Source of the DNA: Shewanella sp. SNU WT4
GTDB lineage: Bacteria > Pseudomonadota > Gammaproteobacteria > Enterobacterales > Shewanellaceae
Assembly (NCBI RefSeq): GCF_006494715.1
Contig: NZ_CP041151.1
Coordinates: forward strand, 2,914,001-2,978,000
DNA length: 64,000 nucleotides
Reading direction: 5' to 3'
Under the pieces are notes generated by a model, which saw only the letters and a list, made by a program, of their open reading frames with translations, did no database searches and was not told the origin of the DNA. Position numbers and translations under genes: made by a program. Shown here piece by piece: positions 48,852 through 57,416 of the stretch (within the stretch, counting starts at the first letter, position 1; every line of letters starts with the position of its first letter).

Positions 48852-50143
48852 GTAGTGTTCATAATTCTGTGTCATTTCAGTAAAATATTCAAAAACAGGA
48901 ATGACACATGACCCAACCTTTTAACTTCGAACAAGCCCTTAAAGATCTGCAGTCAGGTAAAAGCCTCACAGGTAAAGACAGCATTCTTGGTCCACTGATC
49001 AAGCAACTCACTGAAGCGGCTCTCCAGGCTGAGCTTGAGCAGCATTTAGCGCATGATCCTCTGCCTAATCGTAAAAATGGCAAAACCCCTAAGACCATTA
49101 AGCATCCGTCCGGTAACTTTGAGTTAGACACCCCTAGAGACCGCAATGGCACTTTTGAACCTCAGTTGATTAAGAAAAATCAAACTACGCTAACCGATGA
49201 AATCGAACGTAAAGTGTTATCGATGTTCAGTATAGGTATGAGCTATCGCGATATTAATCAACATGTTGAAGATATGTATGGGATCAATGTATCTAACGCA
49301 ACAGTCAGTGCTATCACTGATAAACTCATCCCCGAACTTAAAGCGTGGCAACAGCGCCCATTAGATAGCCATTATCCTATCGTTTGGCTTGATGCGATAC
49401 ATTATAAAGTCAAAGAGGATGGGCGTTACGTCAGTAAAGCCGTTTACACATTGTTAGCGCTTAATATGAAAGGAAAAAAGGAAATTTTAGGGCTTCATTT
49501 ATCCGAAAATGAAGGCGCTAATTACTGGCTATCCGTACTGACCGATCTTAATAATCGTGGTGTAAAAGATATTCTTATCGCCTGTGTTGACGGCTTGACC
49601 GGTTTCCCTGAGGCGATAGCCAGTATCTTCCCTAATACGGAAACACAGCTATGTGTTATCCACCAGATCCGCAACTCAATGAAGTATGTCGCCTCAAAAC
49701 ATCAGAAAGCGTTTATGGCTGATTTAAAGCCTGTGTATCGAGCCGTGAGTAAAGAAGCCGCAGAGATGGCATTGGACGAACTGGAGGCCAAATGGGGTGA
49801 TGCTTATCCGCTGGTAATCAACTCTTGGCGTCGCAAATGGCATAATTTGTCCCATTATTTTAGGTACCCAGAACATATCAGGAAAGTGATTTACACGACC
49901 AATGCCGTTGAGGCGGTACATCGCCAATTTAGAAAGCTCACCAAAACCAAAGGTGCTTTTCCTAATGAAAATAGTTTGTTGAAGCTACTTTATGCAGGCA
50001 TATTAAACGCCTCAGATAAATGGACCATGCCAATCCACAATTGGAGCCTTTGTTTATCTCAGTTAGCGATTTATTTTGAAGGGCGTTTAGATAGCGTGCT
50101 AGAAATTTAAAAATTAGCCTGACACAGAATTTTGAACGCCCTC
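48852..50143 (+). mobile_element. IS256-family insertion sequence, complete copy 1
   Basis: About 1.29 kb with ends GTAGTGTTCATAATTCTGTG (left) and, read inward from the right, GAGGGCGTTCAAAATTCTGT; the shared core is AATTCTGTGTCA. GCTGATGG flanks both sides (48,844-48,851 and 50,144-50,151), the 8-bp target duplication typical of the family. It sits inside the orfB gene of the IS3-type element. Confidence 0.92.
48908..50110 (+). CDS. IS256-family (Mutator-type) transposase, copy 1
   Basis: A 400-residue DDE transposase. First Asp in VWLDAIHYKVKEDG, second in ILIACVDGLTGFPEAI, and the C-terminal catalytic Glu in TTNAVEAVHRQFRKL. The CVIHQIRNS segment is the family marker. Complete; identical in protein sequence to the copy at 53,653-54,855. 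Confidence 0.95.
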   Translation: MTQPFNFEQALKDLQSGKSLTGKDSILGPLIKQLTEAALQAELEQHLAHDPLPNRKNGKTPKTIKHPSGNFELDTPRDRNGTFEPQLIKKNQTTLTDEIERKVLSMFSIGMSYRDINQHVEDMYGINVSNATVSAITDKLIPELKAWQQRPLDSHYPIVWLDAIHYKVKEDGRYVSKAVYTLLALNMKGKKEILGLHLSENEGANYWLSVLTDLNNRGVKDILIACVDGLTGFPEAIASIFPNTETQLCVIHQIRNSMKYVASKHQKAFMADLKPVYRAVSKEAAEMALDELEAKWGDAYPLVINSWRRKWHNLSHYFRYPEHIRKVIYTTNAVEAVHRQFRKLTKTKGAFPNENSLLKLLYAGILNASDKWTMPIHNWSLCLSQLAIYFEGRLDSVLEI

Positions 50144-50292
50144 GCTGATGGGCCGAATCAACTGTGGTCGTGGGACATCACTTATTTGGCTTCAACCGTC
50201 AAAGGCCAGTTCTATTATCTGTACATGTTTGAAGATATTTACAGTAGAAAAATAGTGGGTTACGAAGTTCATGAACAAGAATGCGGTGAGTA
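50144..50292 (+). pseudogene. IS3-family transposase OrfB, middle fragment of the integrase core
   Basis: Reads PNQLWSWDITYLASTVKGQF and on to VHEQECGE. The first catalytic Asp of the rve domain is in SWDITYL. It then stops at the CCCCC start of the palindrome. The rest of the core, with the second Asp and the Glu, is missing from the window, so the transposase is dead. An apparent start at 50,132 within the IS256 end is an artefact. Confidence 0.85.
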
Positions 50293-50318
50293 CCCCCTGT
50301 GTCAGGATTGTTGTCACC
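50293..50318 (+). repeat. Left part of a 73-bp palindrome split by the IS21 element
   Basis: CCCCCTGTGTCAGGATTGTT followed by GTCACC is identical to the left end of the IS3-type element at 47,867. With the IS21 insertion and one GTCACC removed, it joins 52,926-52,972 to give a perfect 35-bp inverted repeat around TCA. The two arms are the terminal repeats with no gene between them. Confidence 0.85.
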
Positions 50319-50396
50319 TGCGTATTTCGGTGATTCCGAACAGTGATTCCGGAGTTATCCGATCACCTATAAACCGTCTTTTTTATAACTGTATTT

Positions 50397-51143
50397 TTAC
50401 GCTAAGTGATCGGATTGGTCTAGTTTTCTCATCGACTCTCCTGTTAATTCAATTCTGTGGCTGTTATGTAATAACCGATCTAATAGTGCATCTGCAATAG
50501 TTGGACTCGGGATCAGTTTGTACCACTCACTGGCCGGTATTTGGCTTGCTATGATGGTACTTGATTGCTGGTAACGTATTTCCATTACGTCCAATAAATC
50601 ATTGGCCTGACGTGCCGTTAATGCTTCCATGCCCCAGTCGTCCAGTATTAGCAATTTGCGTTTAGCCAAGGCGTTAAGCTGCTGGCGGTATGAACCGTCG
50701 ACCCGACCGAGTTGTAGCTCATCCAATAACTCTCCGAGCCGATAGTAACGTACGCTCTGGTGTTGGTTACAAGCTTGCGTGGCTAGTGCGCAGGCAAGAT
50801 AGGTTTTACCGCAGCCAGTTGCCCCTGTTAGGATTATGTTTTGGTTGTAGTGCAGATATTGGCCATTGAGTAAGGCGGCAATTTTATCTTTACGCAGCCC
50901 TCGATTGGCACGGTAGTCTATGTGGTTGGCTCGTGCATCAATACGTAATTTAGCCTGCCTTGTTAACCGTTGTACTTTAGTGTTATCACGGCAAAGCAGT
51001 TCATGTGTTGCCAACAAACTCAGTCGCTCTTCAAAGCTCATATCCATGTACGTATCGGGTTGTGATTGTTGCTGCTGCAACGCCTGGGTGAAGTGGCCAA
51101 GCCGTAATGCGCGTAGTTGCTCATGTAATGTCGCTAAACTCAT
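50397..51143 (-). CDS. istB: IS21-family helper ATPase IstB (element 1)
   Basis: A 248-residue AAA+ ATPase related to DnaC/DnaA. Walker A is ILTGATGCGKTYLACALA, Walker B LLILDDWGMEAL, and an N-terminal helical region precedes them. It guides target selection by IstA. It lies 10 bp downstream of istA in the same direction. Confidence 0.93.
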   Translation of the reverse strand: MSLATLHEQLRALRLGHFTQALQQQQSQPDTYMDMSFEERLSLLATHELLCRDNTKVQRLTRQAKLRIDARANHIDYRANRGLRKDKIAALLNGQYLHYNQNIILTGATGCGKTYLACALATQACNQHQSVRYYRLGELLDELQLGRVDGSYRQQLNALAKRKLLILDDWGMEALTARQANDLLDVMEIRYQQSSTIIASQIPASEWYKLIPSPTIADALLDRLLHNSHRIELTGESMRKLDQSDHLA

Positions 51144-51153
51144 ATGGGGTTCC

Positions 51154-52692
51154 TTATTGGTAATAATGTTGGCCGCGGATGTTATGGTGGGTCAGTGCAG
51201 GCTGTTCATCTGTAACACTTGCGACTGAGCATTGCTCTTTGTTATTCATAAGCAGATTTGTTATCACTTTCAGGTACGGCTGCTCCAGTAGCAGCGACAT
51301 CTGGCTCGCGGCTTCGAGTCGTTCGTTACTGTACTTTTTGGCCAGACTCAAGATAGCCAAGCAGCTTTTAACTGCCTGCTCCGGATGTTGACGATGCTCA
51401 AGCTGGAAGGCGATAACCGCTCTGACGCCGCTACCAATGCTGTCAGCCCAACCCAGTAACCTTTCACTACTCCAGCGCTGTTTGGTGTGCGCATCAGGCA
51501 TATGCTCTTTAACGGTGGTGAAGCCTCCGTCCTGATGTTTTCTGGGGTGCTGTGCCACGATATTCCCTTGGTAGTACACACAGATGATTTGCGTGGTAGC
51601 CTCAATGGTAACGGTATGGCTCACTAGATTATGGGGAACCGAGTACGCGTGTTTCGCATAAACTATGTGATAATCCGGCCCGACACGGGCTTGTTTACTA
51701 TCGATGTACTCGTAAGGGTAAGCAGGTAACGGCATCAAGGCAGGCTTATCAAATTGGCTGTAGAGCTCGTAACGAGAACCAGGGTGCACCCGTTGTTGAC
51801 GATGATTAAGATCATGTAACAGTTCACGGATCCGCTGATTTAAACTGCTAAGCGTGTAAAAGTGTTCATGGCGTAAACGCATTAGGATCCAGCGCTCAAC
51901 AATTAATACCGCATTTTCAGCCTTTGATTTGTCCTTTGGTTTATAAGGCCTGGCTGGCATGATAGCGGTACTGTAATGACGAGCCATGCGGGCATAATTC
52001 TCATTGATAACCGGCATGTAACGATGTGCTTTGGTTACCGCAGAACGCAGATTATCTGGCACGAGTAAACGCGGAATGCCCCCCAAGAACTCGAATGCAC
52101 GGACGTGAGCCATGATCCAGTCTTCAAGTTGCTGAGAGCGTCCAGCCTCAACATAGGTGTAATTAGAAGCCCCTAAGGTAGCAACGAAGATTTGCGCATA
52201 ATATCTGACTTCGCCAGTATCAGGATTAAGAATGGCGACAGTAGGGCCACAGTAATCAATAAATAACTTATCACCGGCAATGTGAAGCTGCCGCATACTA
52301 CGCTTCAGACTTTTTATCCAAGTTTGATAGTGTTCACAATACTGCGTATAGCCATAAGCTGTGGCAGTATCCACATCCCGATATTCCTGCCATAACAGCA
52401 GTTTGGTCATACCTTTACGCTTTAGTTCCTGGTGCATCAACGTGTAGTCAGGTTGGCGCTTATGCCTAGAGGAATTTTTGCCTTTATAGACCGCTTGTTC
52501 GAGTTCGGTGTTACTGGTGTCATTGGGTAACGGCCAACCTAAACCGCTGGCGGCAAAGCGTGAGAGGATTTCGCTGACCGTGGCGGGGCCAATAGCGCAA
52601 CACTTACTGATGTCTCTTAAGCTGAGCCCTGCATCAAAGCGAAGTCTCAAAATATCTTTAATTTTGCTCATATCTGTTCTCTTTCTAGCCAT
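51154..52692 (-). CDS. istA: IS21-family transposase IstA (element 1)
   Basis: A 512-residue DDE transposase. The N-terminus has a helix-turn-helix (LSLRDISKCCAIGPATVSEI, about residues 24-43); the catalytic core has Asp in LFIDYCGPTVAIL, Asp in RLLVPDNLRSAV, and Glu in DKSKAENAVLIVERWIL. Complete. Confidence 0.93.
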   Translation of the reverse strand: MARKRTDMSKIKDILRLRFDAGLSLRDISKCCAIGPATVSEILSRFAASGLGWPLPNDTSNTELEQAVYKGKNSSRHKRQPDYTLMHQELKRKGMTKLLLWQEYRDVDTATAYGYTQYCEHYQTWIKSLKRSMRQLHIAGDKLFIDYCGPTVAILNPDTGEVRYYAQIFVATLGASNYTYVEAGRSQQLEDWIMAHVRAFEFLGGIPRLLVPDNLRSAVTKAHRYMPVINENYARMARHYSTAIMPARPYKPKDKSKAENAVLIVERWILMRLRHEHFYTLSSLNQRIRELLHDLNHRQQRVHPGSRYELYSQFDKPALMPLPAYPYEYIDSKQARVGPDYHIVYAKHAYSVPHNLVSHTVTIEATTQIICVYYQGNIVAQHPRKHQDGGFTTVKEHMPDAHTKQRWSSERLLGWADSIGSGVRAVIAFQLEHRQHPEQAVKSCLAILSLAKKYSNERLEAASQMSLLLEQPYLKVITNLLMNNKEQCSVASVTDEQPALTHHNIRGQHYYQ

Positions 52693-52919
52693 GGTTAGCT
52701 TTTCCTAAGTACATTAAAATTAGGACGAGCTTACCAGTTGATTTGGTTATAAAAAGAACGGCATTTCGGCATTCCGATCACCGGTTCCGGCAAACCGAAC
52801 AGCGATTTCGGAAAATAGCTAAAAATGATCGGATAAAACCGAAACAGGTGATCGGATTAAACCGAAATGAGTGATCGGATTAGACCGAAATGAGTGTTCG
52901 GATTCATCCGAAGCATGCA

Positions 52920-52973
52920 GTCACCCTTAAATAATCATTATTTAAGGGTGACAACAATCCTGACACAGGGGGG
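52920..52973 (+). repeat. Right part of the 73-bp palindrome (IS3-type terminal repeat)
   Basis: After the GTCACC duplication, the sequence runs CTTAAATAATCATTATTTAA and on to GACACAGGGGG, the exact reverse complement of the terminal repeat at 47,867. Its outer edge abuts the broken PIN gene at 52,974, which marks it as a rearrangement junction. Confidence 0.85.
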
Positions 52974-53438
52974 ACTGAGCAAATCCATGATGAATGGATG
53001 CGTAATGTATTGCTGAATAATCCACGCATCACAGAAGCAATGTTAGAACGAACGAAACAACTGATTAATGAAAATGTACCTGATTGCCTTATTGAAGGGT
53101 ATGAGCCGTTAATTAAAGGATTAACACTGCCTGATATGAATGATAGGCATGTGGTTGCTGCGGCTTTAAAAGGGCACGCAGAGGCCATCATAACGTTTAA
53201 TCTTAAGGATTTTCCTGAGTCAGAACTCAATATACTTGAACTATCAGCTATCCATCCTGATGAGTTTTTGTGCGACATGTTTGAGTTAGATCCAAGCTCT
53301 TGTATCAAAGCTGCTCAACAGCAAAGAAGTAGCTTAAAGAATCCCGCGATGACAGTATCAGAGTTTTTAAATTGCTTACAAAAGCAAAAATTACCGGTTT
53401 TTGTTTCGAAGCTGAGACCATTTGAATTAATGCTATGA
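52974..53438 (+). pseudogene. PIN-domain (VapC-type) ribonuclease gene, 5' end removed
   Basis: The frame is open from the palindrome edge: TEQIHDEWMRNVLLNNPRIT, then LTLPDMNDRHVVAAALKGHA and AIITFNLKDFPE. These are the middle and C-terminal PIN motifs (conserved Asp in D.NDRHV, and the F.L.DFP end). About 40 residues with the first active-site Asp are missing, cut exactly at the junction. An internal ATG at 52,998 could initiate a product without that Asp, so nuclease activity is unlikely. No antitoxin gene remains. Confidence 0.75.
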
Positions 53439-53496
53439 ACCTTACCCTTCGATGAATCAGACTTACCTAGAATGATTCACGGGCTCACTTTGGGAC

Positions 53497-53530
53497 AAAA
53501 AAAAGCCCCGAAGGAAGATAGTTACGGGGC
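53497..53530 (-). terminator. Minus-strand terminator after the PIN gene
   Basis: GCCCCG and CGGGGC pair across a 14-base loop, and the minus strand continues into eight Ts. It would have ended a minus-strand gene convergent with the PIN gene, now replaced by IS256 copy 2. No intact gene for it remains. Confidence 0.6.
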
Positions 53531-53619
53531 AAAATCGGTATTAAGTATTTAATGAGAGGATGCTGGTCATTATTTATACGCTTTACAACATGAACGATAT
53601 GCTATCGCTAGCATTAAAT

Positions 53620-54911
53620 GAGGGCGTTCAAAATTCTGTGTCAGGCTAATTTTTAAATTTCTAGCACGCTATCTAAACGCCCTTCAAAATAAATCGCTAA
53701 CTGAGATAAACAAAGGCTCCAATTGTGGATTGGCATGGTCCATTTATCTGAGGCGTTTAATATGCCTGCATAAAGTAGCTTCAACAAGCTATTTTCATTA
53801 GGAAAAGCACCTTTGGTTTTGGTGAGCTTTCTAAATTGGCGATGTACCGCCTCAACGGCATTGGTCGTGTAAATCACTTTCCTGATATGTTCTGGGTACC
53901 TAAAATAATGGGACAAATTATGCCATTTGCGACGCCAAGAGTTGATTACCAGCGGATAAGCATCACCCCATTTGGCCTCCAGTTCGTCCAATGCCATCTC
54001 TGCGGCTTCTTTACTCACGGCTCGATACACAGGCTTTAAATCAGCCATAAACGCTTTCTGATGTTTTGAGGCGACATACTTCATTGAGTTGCGGATCTGG
54101 TGGATAACACATAGCTGTGTTTCCGTATTAGGGAAGATACTGGCTATCGCCTCAGGGAAACCGGTCAAGCCGTCAACACAGGCGATAAGAATATCTTTTA
54201 CACCACGATTATTAAGATCGGTCAGTACGGATAGCCAGTAATTAGCGCCTTCATTTTCGGATAAATGAAGCCCTAAAATTTCCTTTTTTCCTTTCATATT
54301 AAGCGCTAACAATGTGTAAACGGCTTTACTGACGTAACGCCCATCCTCTTTGACTTTATAATGTATCGCATCAAGCCAAACGATAGGATAATGGCTATCT
54401 AATGGGCGCTGTTGCCACGCTTTAAGTTCGGGGATGAGTTTATCAGTGATAGCACTGACTGTTGCGTTAGATACATTGATCCCATACATATCTTCAACAT
54501 GTTGATTAATATCGCGATAGCTCATACCTATACTGAACATCGATAACACTTTACGTTCGATTTCATCGGTTAGCGTAGTTTGATTTTTCTTAATCAACTG
54601 AGGTTCAAAAGTGCCATTGCGGTCTCTAGGGGTGTCTAACTCAAAGTTACCGGACGGATGCTTAATGGTCTTAGGGGTTTTGCCATTTTTACGATTAGGC
54701 AGAGGATCATGCGCTAAATGCTGCTCAAGCTCAGCCTGGAGAGCCGCTTCAGTGAGTTGCTTGATCAGTGGACCAAGAATGCTGTCTTTACCTGTGAGGC
54801 TTTTACCTGACTGCAGATCTTTAAGGGCTTGTTCGAAGTTAAAAGGTTGGGTCATGTGTCATTCCTGTTTTTGAATATTTTACTGAAATGACACAGAATT
54901 ATGAACACTAC
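53620..54911 (-). mobile_element. IS256-family insertion sequence, complete copy 2
   Basis: Inverted relative to copy 1, with the same ends. CATTAAAT flanks both sides (53,612-53,619 and 54,913-54,920) as an 8-bp target duplication, with one ambiguous C at the element edge. The transposase is intact, so this copy may be active. Confidence 0.92.
53653..54855 (-). CDS. IS256-family transposase, copy 2
   Basis: A 400-residue protein identical in sequence to the copy at 48,908-50,110 (same DDE motifs LDAIHYKV, CVDGLTGF and the late Glu in NAVEAVHRQF). Complete identity of two proteins in opposite orientation 3.5 kb apart means recent transposition and gives a pair of inverted repeats that could flip the DNA between them, including IS21 element 1 and the PIN remnant. 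Confidence 0.95.
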   Translation of the reverse strand: MTQPFNFEQALKDLQSGKSLTGKDSILGPLIKQLTEAALQAELEQHLAHDPLPNRKNGKTPKTIKHPSGNFELDTPRDRNGTFEPQLIKKNQTTLTDEIERKVLSMFSIGMSYRDINQHVEDMYGINVSNATVSAITDKLIPELKAWQQRPLDSHYPIVWLDAIHYKVKEDGRYVSKAVYTLLALNMKGKKEILGLHLSENEGANYWLSVLTDLNNRGVKDILIACVDGLTGFPEAIASIFPNTETQLCVIHQIRNSMKYVASKHQKAFMADLKPVYRAVSKEAAEMALDELEAKWGDAYPLVINSWRRKWHNLSHYFRYPEHIRKVIYTTNAVEAVHRQFRKLTKTKGAFPNENSLLKLLYAGILNASDKWTMPIHNWSLCLSQLAIYFEGRLDSVLEI

Positions 54912-55101
54912 CCATTAAATTGTATTCATTATCAGACTGCCTTTTCGCCGCACATTAAGAAAATTAATCATCTGTTCATGTATTCAATAATCAGTATTCA
55001 CCATTATGTATTGCGCGACAATTACCCTGACCGGTTCAGCGACAATTAGAATGGCCGGTTGATCTGATACATTCTGGACAAAGATTCTAAGGGAGTTCTT
55101 T

Positions 55102-56604
55102 GTGCCAGGTCATCGAATTACAGATCAACAAATAAGGCTATTTATGTCTAAACGAAAAGATCACCTTCAAGTTACTGCGGCGAGCAAAGCTGGCATTTCG
55201 GAACGCTCTGCAAGACGAATTGAATCCGGCCAGCGACAATTAGGCCCATCAAAACCTCGAAACTACCGTACTCGTACCGACCCCCTAGAACTTGTATGGG
55301 ACCCCGTCGTTTTACCACTCCTACAACTTTCTGACACTATTACTCCTGTTGGCGTGTTTGATTATCTTTGCGAAGAATATTCAGATGTTTTCGCTGTAAC
55401 GCTAAGGCGAACCCTTGAGCGACGTATTCAAAAATGGCGACAGATAAATGGCCAAGATAAAGAGGTTATTTTTCGCCAAGTTAAAGAATTCGGTCAGTTG
55501 GGGATCATGGATTTCACTTGGGCGGATTTCATTGTCACGATTAGAGGAACAACTCTTAAGCATCGATTTTTTAACTATCGATTACCTGCAAGTGGTTGGA
55601 GTTACGTTCAAGTCGTATACGGCGGAGAAAGCTTCGTAGCTGTTGCTACAGGCTTACAAAATGCCTTTGAACAATCAAATGGTGTTCCACAGGAAGTCAG
55701 AACGGATAGCTTGAGCGCTGCTTATAAAAACCATTCCAACGAAACATTATTTACTGAACGATTTTCAGAATTATCGATTCATTATGGTTTCAAACCTTCT
55801 AAAAATAACACCGGCATTGCCCATGAAAATGGTGCCATTGAAAGCGCCAACAATCATCTAAAAAACCAAATCCGACAAGCTTTGGCTATTCGAGGTTCAA
55901 GTGACTTTGATAGCATTGACGAGTATGAAACATTTATTGATGACGTCGTCCAAAGACGTAATCGCCGTATTATGGCACTTCTCATCGATGAGCAACGACA
56001 ATTACAACCCTTACCTAAATTTGAAAGTGTTAATTACGAAATTTACCCAGTAAAAGTATCGAGCACCAGTACGTTTCAGTTAAAACGAGTGACTTATTCA
56101 GTACCATCCAGACTCGTCGGTGCAACATTGCGCGTGCATCTTTTCGATAAAAAATTAGATATCTATTGCCATGGAGTGCACACCGCCACGCTCACTCGCG
56201 TACATACGTCAGCAAATAATCGCGGTCATCAAATTAATTATCGTCACTTAATCGGTGCACTAGTGAAAAAACCTCGAGCATTCAGGGGGTGCCAATGGCG
56301 AGACCAATTGCTTCCAAATGAAGACTATCGCCAAATATGGAAGAATGTCGATGCTCTACTAAGTGCTGATGAAGCAAGTCTTTATATGGTTAGGTTACTC
56401 AATATCGCCAGTAAATCAGATCGTGAAGAAGCGGTAGGAAGATTCGTTCTCGAAGGGATAAACCTAGGGCAACGGCCAAACATAGTTGACTGTGAAGAAC
56501 GTTTTTTAAAAGACGAAGAGTGGGAATTTAACCCTAAAGTACAACAACATAGCTTAGCGTCTTATCAGCAAATTCTTGACGAGGTGAATGAATATGTCAG
56601 TTGA
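55102..56604 (+). CDS. istA: IS21-family transposase IstA (element 2)
   Basis: A 500-residue transposase starting at GTG behind AGGGAG (MPGHRITDQQIRLFM). A helix-turn-helix (AASKAGISERSARRIESGQR) is near residues 27-46. Core residues: Asp in GIMDFTWADFIV, Asp in EVRTDSLSAAYKN, Glu in NGAIESANNHLKNQ. Its stop overlaps the istB start region by 17 bp. Confidence 0.93.
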   Translation: MPGHRITDQQIRLFMSKRKDHLQVTAASKAGISERSARRIESGQRQLGPSKPRNYRTRTDPLELVWDPVVLPLLQLSDTITPVGVFDYLCEEYSDVFAVTLRRTLERRIQKWRQINGQDKEVIFRQVKEFGQLGIMDFTWADFIVTIRGTTLKHRFFNYRLPASGWSYVQVVYGGESFVAVATGLQNAFEQSNGVPQEVRTDSLSAAYKNHSNETLFTERFSELSIHYGFKPSKNNTGIAHENGAIESANNHLKNQIRQALAIRGSSDFDSIDEYETFIDDVVQRRNRRIMALLIDEQRQLQPLPKFESVNYEIYPVKVSSTSTFQLKRVTYSVPSRLVGATLRVHLFDKKLDIYCHGVHTATLTRVHTSANNRGHQINYRHLIGALVKKPRAFRGCQWRDQLLPNEDYRQIWKNVDALLSADEASLYMVRLLNIASKSDREEAVGRFVLEGINLGQRPNIVDCEERFLKDEEWEFNPKVQQHSLASYQQILDEVNEYVS

Positions 56605-57340
56605 AACGTTGCCTATTATTCTCAAAGAGCTTCGGCTAGTGAGCTTACTTCCACATTGGCAACCGTTGGCTGAGAAAGCACGAGAGCAGCATTGGCCGGT
56701 GGAGCGTTACTTAGCTGAATTATGCCAATTAGAACTCAGTTGCAGAGAACAAAAGCGATTGCACCGAGGCTTAAAAGAAGCAACGTTACCAATAGGTAAA
56801 TATCTTGATACCTATGATTTTAGCGAGGTTGAAGGCTTATCCAAGAAGCAAGTCTGGCATTTAGCCGATAATGCTGAGTGGTTGAAAACAGGAGATAATA
56901 TCTTGCTGTTCGGTGCCAGTGGTTTAGGTAAAACACATATTGCCGCTGGACTTGGTTATCGTCTTGTAGAGCAAGGGCATAGAGTTAAATTTATGAGTGC
57001 GAGCCTACTTGTGCAGCACCTGCAAAAAGCGAAAGAAGAGCTGAGATTGCCAGAAGCCCTAGTCAAATTGGACAGATTTGCAGTGTTAATCTTAGACGAT
57101 CTAGGCTACGTGCAAAAAAGTACAGAAGAAACTAGCGTCTTGTTCGAGCTTATCGCGCATCGTTATGAAAGATATAGCCTAATAATAACCTCAAACCAAT
57201 CATTCGAAGATTGGGATAAGTTATTCAGTGACACCGTGATGACCGTAGCTGCAATCGATAGGCTGATCCACCACGCGAAAATTTTGCAATGCAAAGGAGA
57301 AAGCTACAGGCGAAAAGAAGCCCAAAACAAACTAAATTAA
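56588..57340 (+). CDS. istB: IS21-family helper ATPase IstB (element 2)
   Basis: A 250-residue AAA+ ATPase. Walker A is LLFGASGLGKTHIAAGLGY, Walker B VLILDDLGYVQK, and the sensor segment SLIITSNQSFEDW follows. Complete; overlaps istA. An in-frame alternative ATG occurs two codons later (NMSVETLP). Confidence 0.93.
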   Translation: MNMSVETLPIILKELRLVSLLPHWQPLAEKAREQHWPVERYLAELCQLELSCREQKRLHRGLKEATLPIGKYLDTYDFSEVEGLSKKQVWHLADNAEWLKTGDNILLFGASGLGKTHIAAGLGYRLVEQGHRVKFMSASLLVQHLQKAKEELRLPEALVKLDRFAVLILDDLGYVQKSTEETSVLFELIAHRYERYSLIITSNQSFEDWDKLFSDTVMTVAAIDRLIHHAKILQCKGESYRRKEAQNKLN

Positions 57341-57416
57341 ACCGAGTCTCAACCGGCCAAGTTAATTGTCGCTGGATCGGCCAAGCTAATTGACGCGCTA
57401 TAATTATGGAATAACC

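Larger units (their letters stand above)
47867..50292 (+). mobile_element. IS3-type element, interrupted and missing its 3' part
   Basis: The left end CCCCCTGTGTCAGGATTGTT is followed by two consecutive transposase frames in the orfA-orfB order of the IS3 family. The element is interrupted at 48,851 by an IS256-family insertion and stops at 50,292 in the middle of the orfB integrase core, where a palindrome of its own terminal repeats begins. It cannot transpose by itself. I do not assign an ISfinder name. Confidence 0.8.
50319..52919 (-). mobile_element. IS21-family insertion sequence 1
   Basis: About 2.6 kb. The left end is TGCGTATTTCGGTGATTCCG; the right end read inward is TGCATGCTTCGGATGAATCC; they are imperfect inverted repeats. 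GTCACC flanks both sides (50,313-50,318 and 52,920-52,925) as a 6-bp target duplication. Several further copies of a CGGATTANACCGAAA-type motif line the subterminal 150 bp at the right end, as is usual for IS21-family transposase binding sites. It holds istA and istB on the minus strand. Confidence 0.9.
55009..57402 (+). mobile_element. IS21-family insertion sequence 2
   Basis: About 2.39 kb. Ends TATTGCGCGACAATTA and, read inward from the right, TATAGCGCGTCAATTA match at 14 of 16 positions. A second internal repeat pair (GCGACAATTAGAATGGCCGG and GCGACAATTAACTTGGCCGG) lies just inside. ATTATG flanks both sides (55,003-55,008 and 57,403-57,408). Its genes differ from those of IS21 element 1, so it is a different subgroup. 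Confidence 0.9.

Noticed and set aside
50132..50500. A 122-codon frame that seems to be a gene
   Set aside because: It is a chimera that begins in the IS256 end, passes through the orfB fragment and the palindrome, and ends in IS21.
53836..54039. 67-codon frames antisense to each IS256 transposase (also at 49,724 and 59,285)
   Set aside because: They occur because the same element is present three times; no evidence for an antisense protein.
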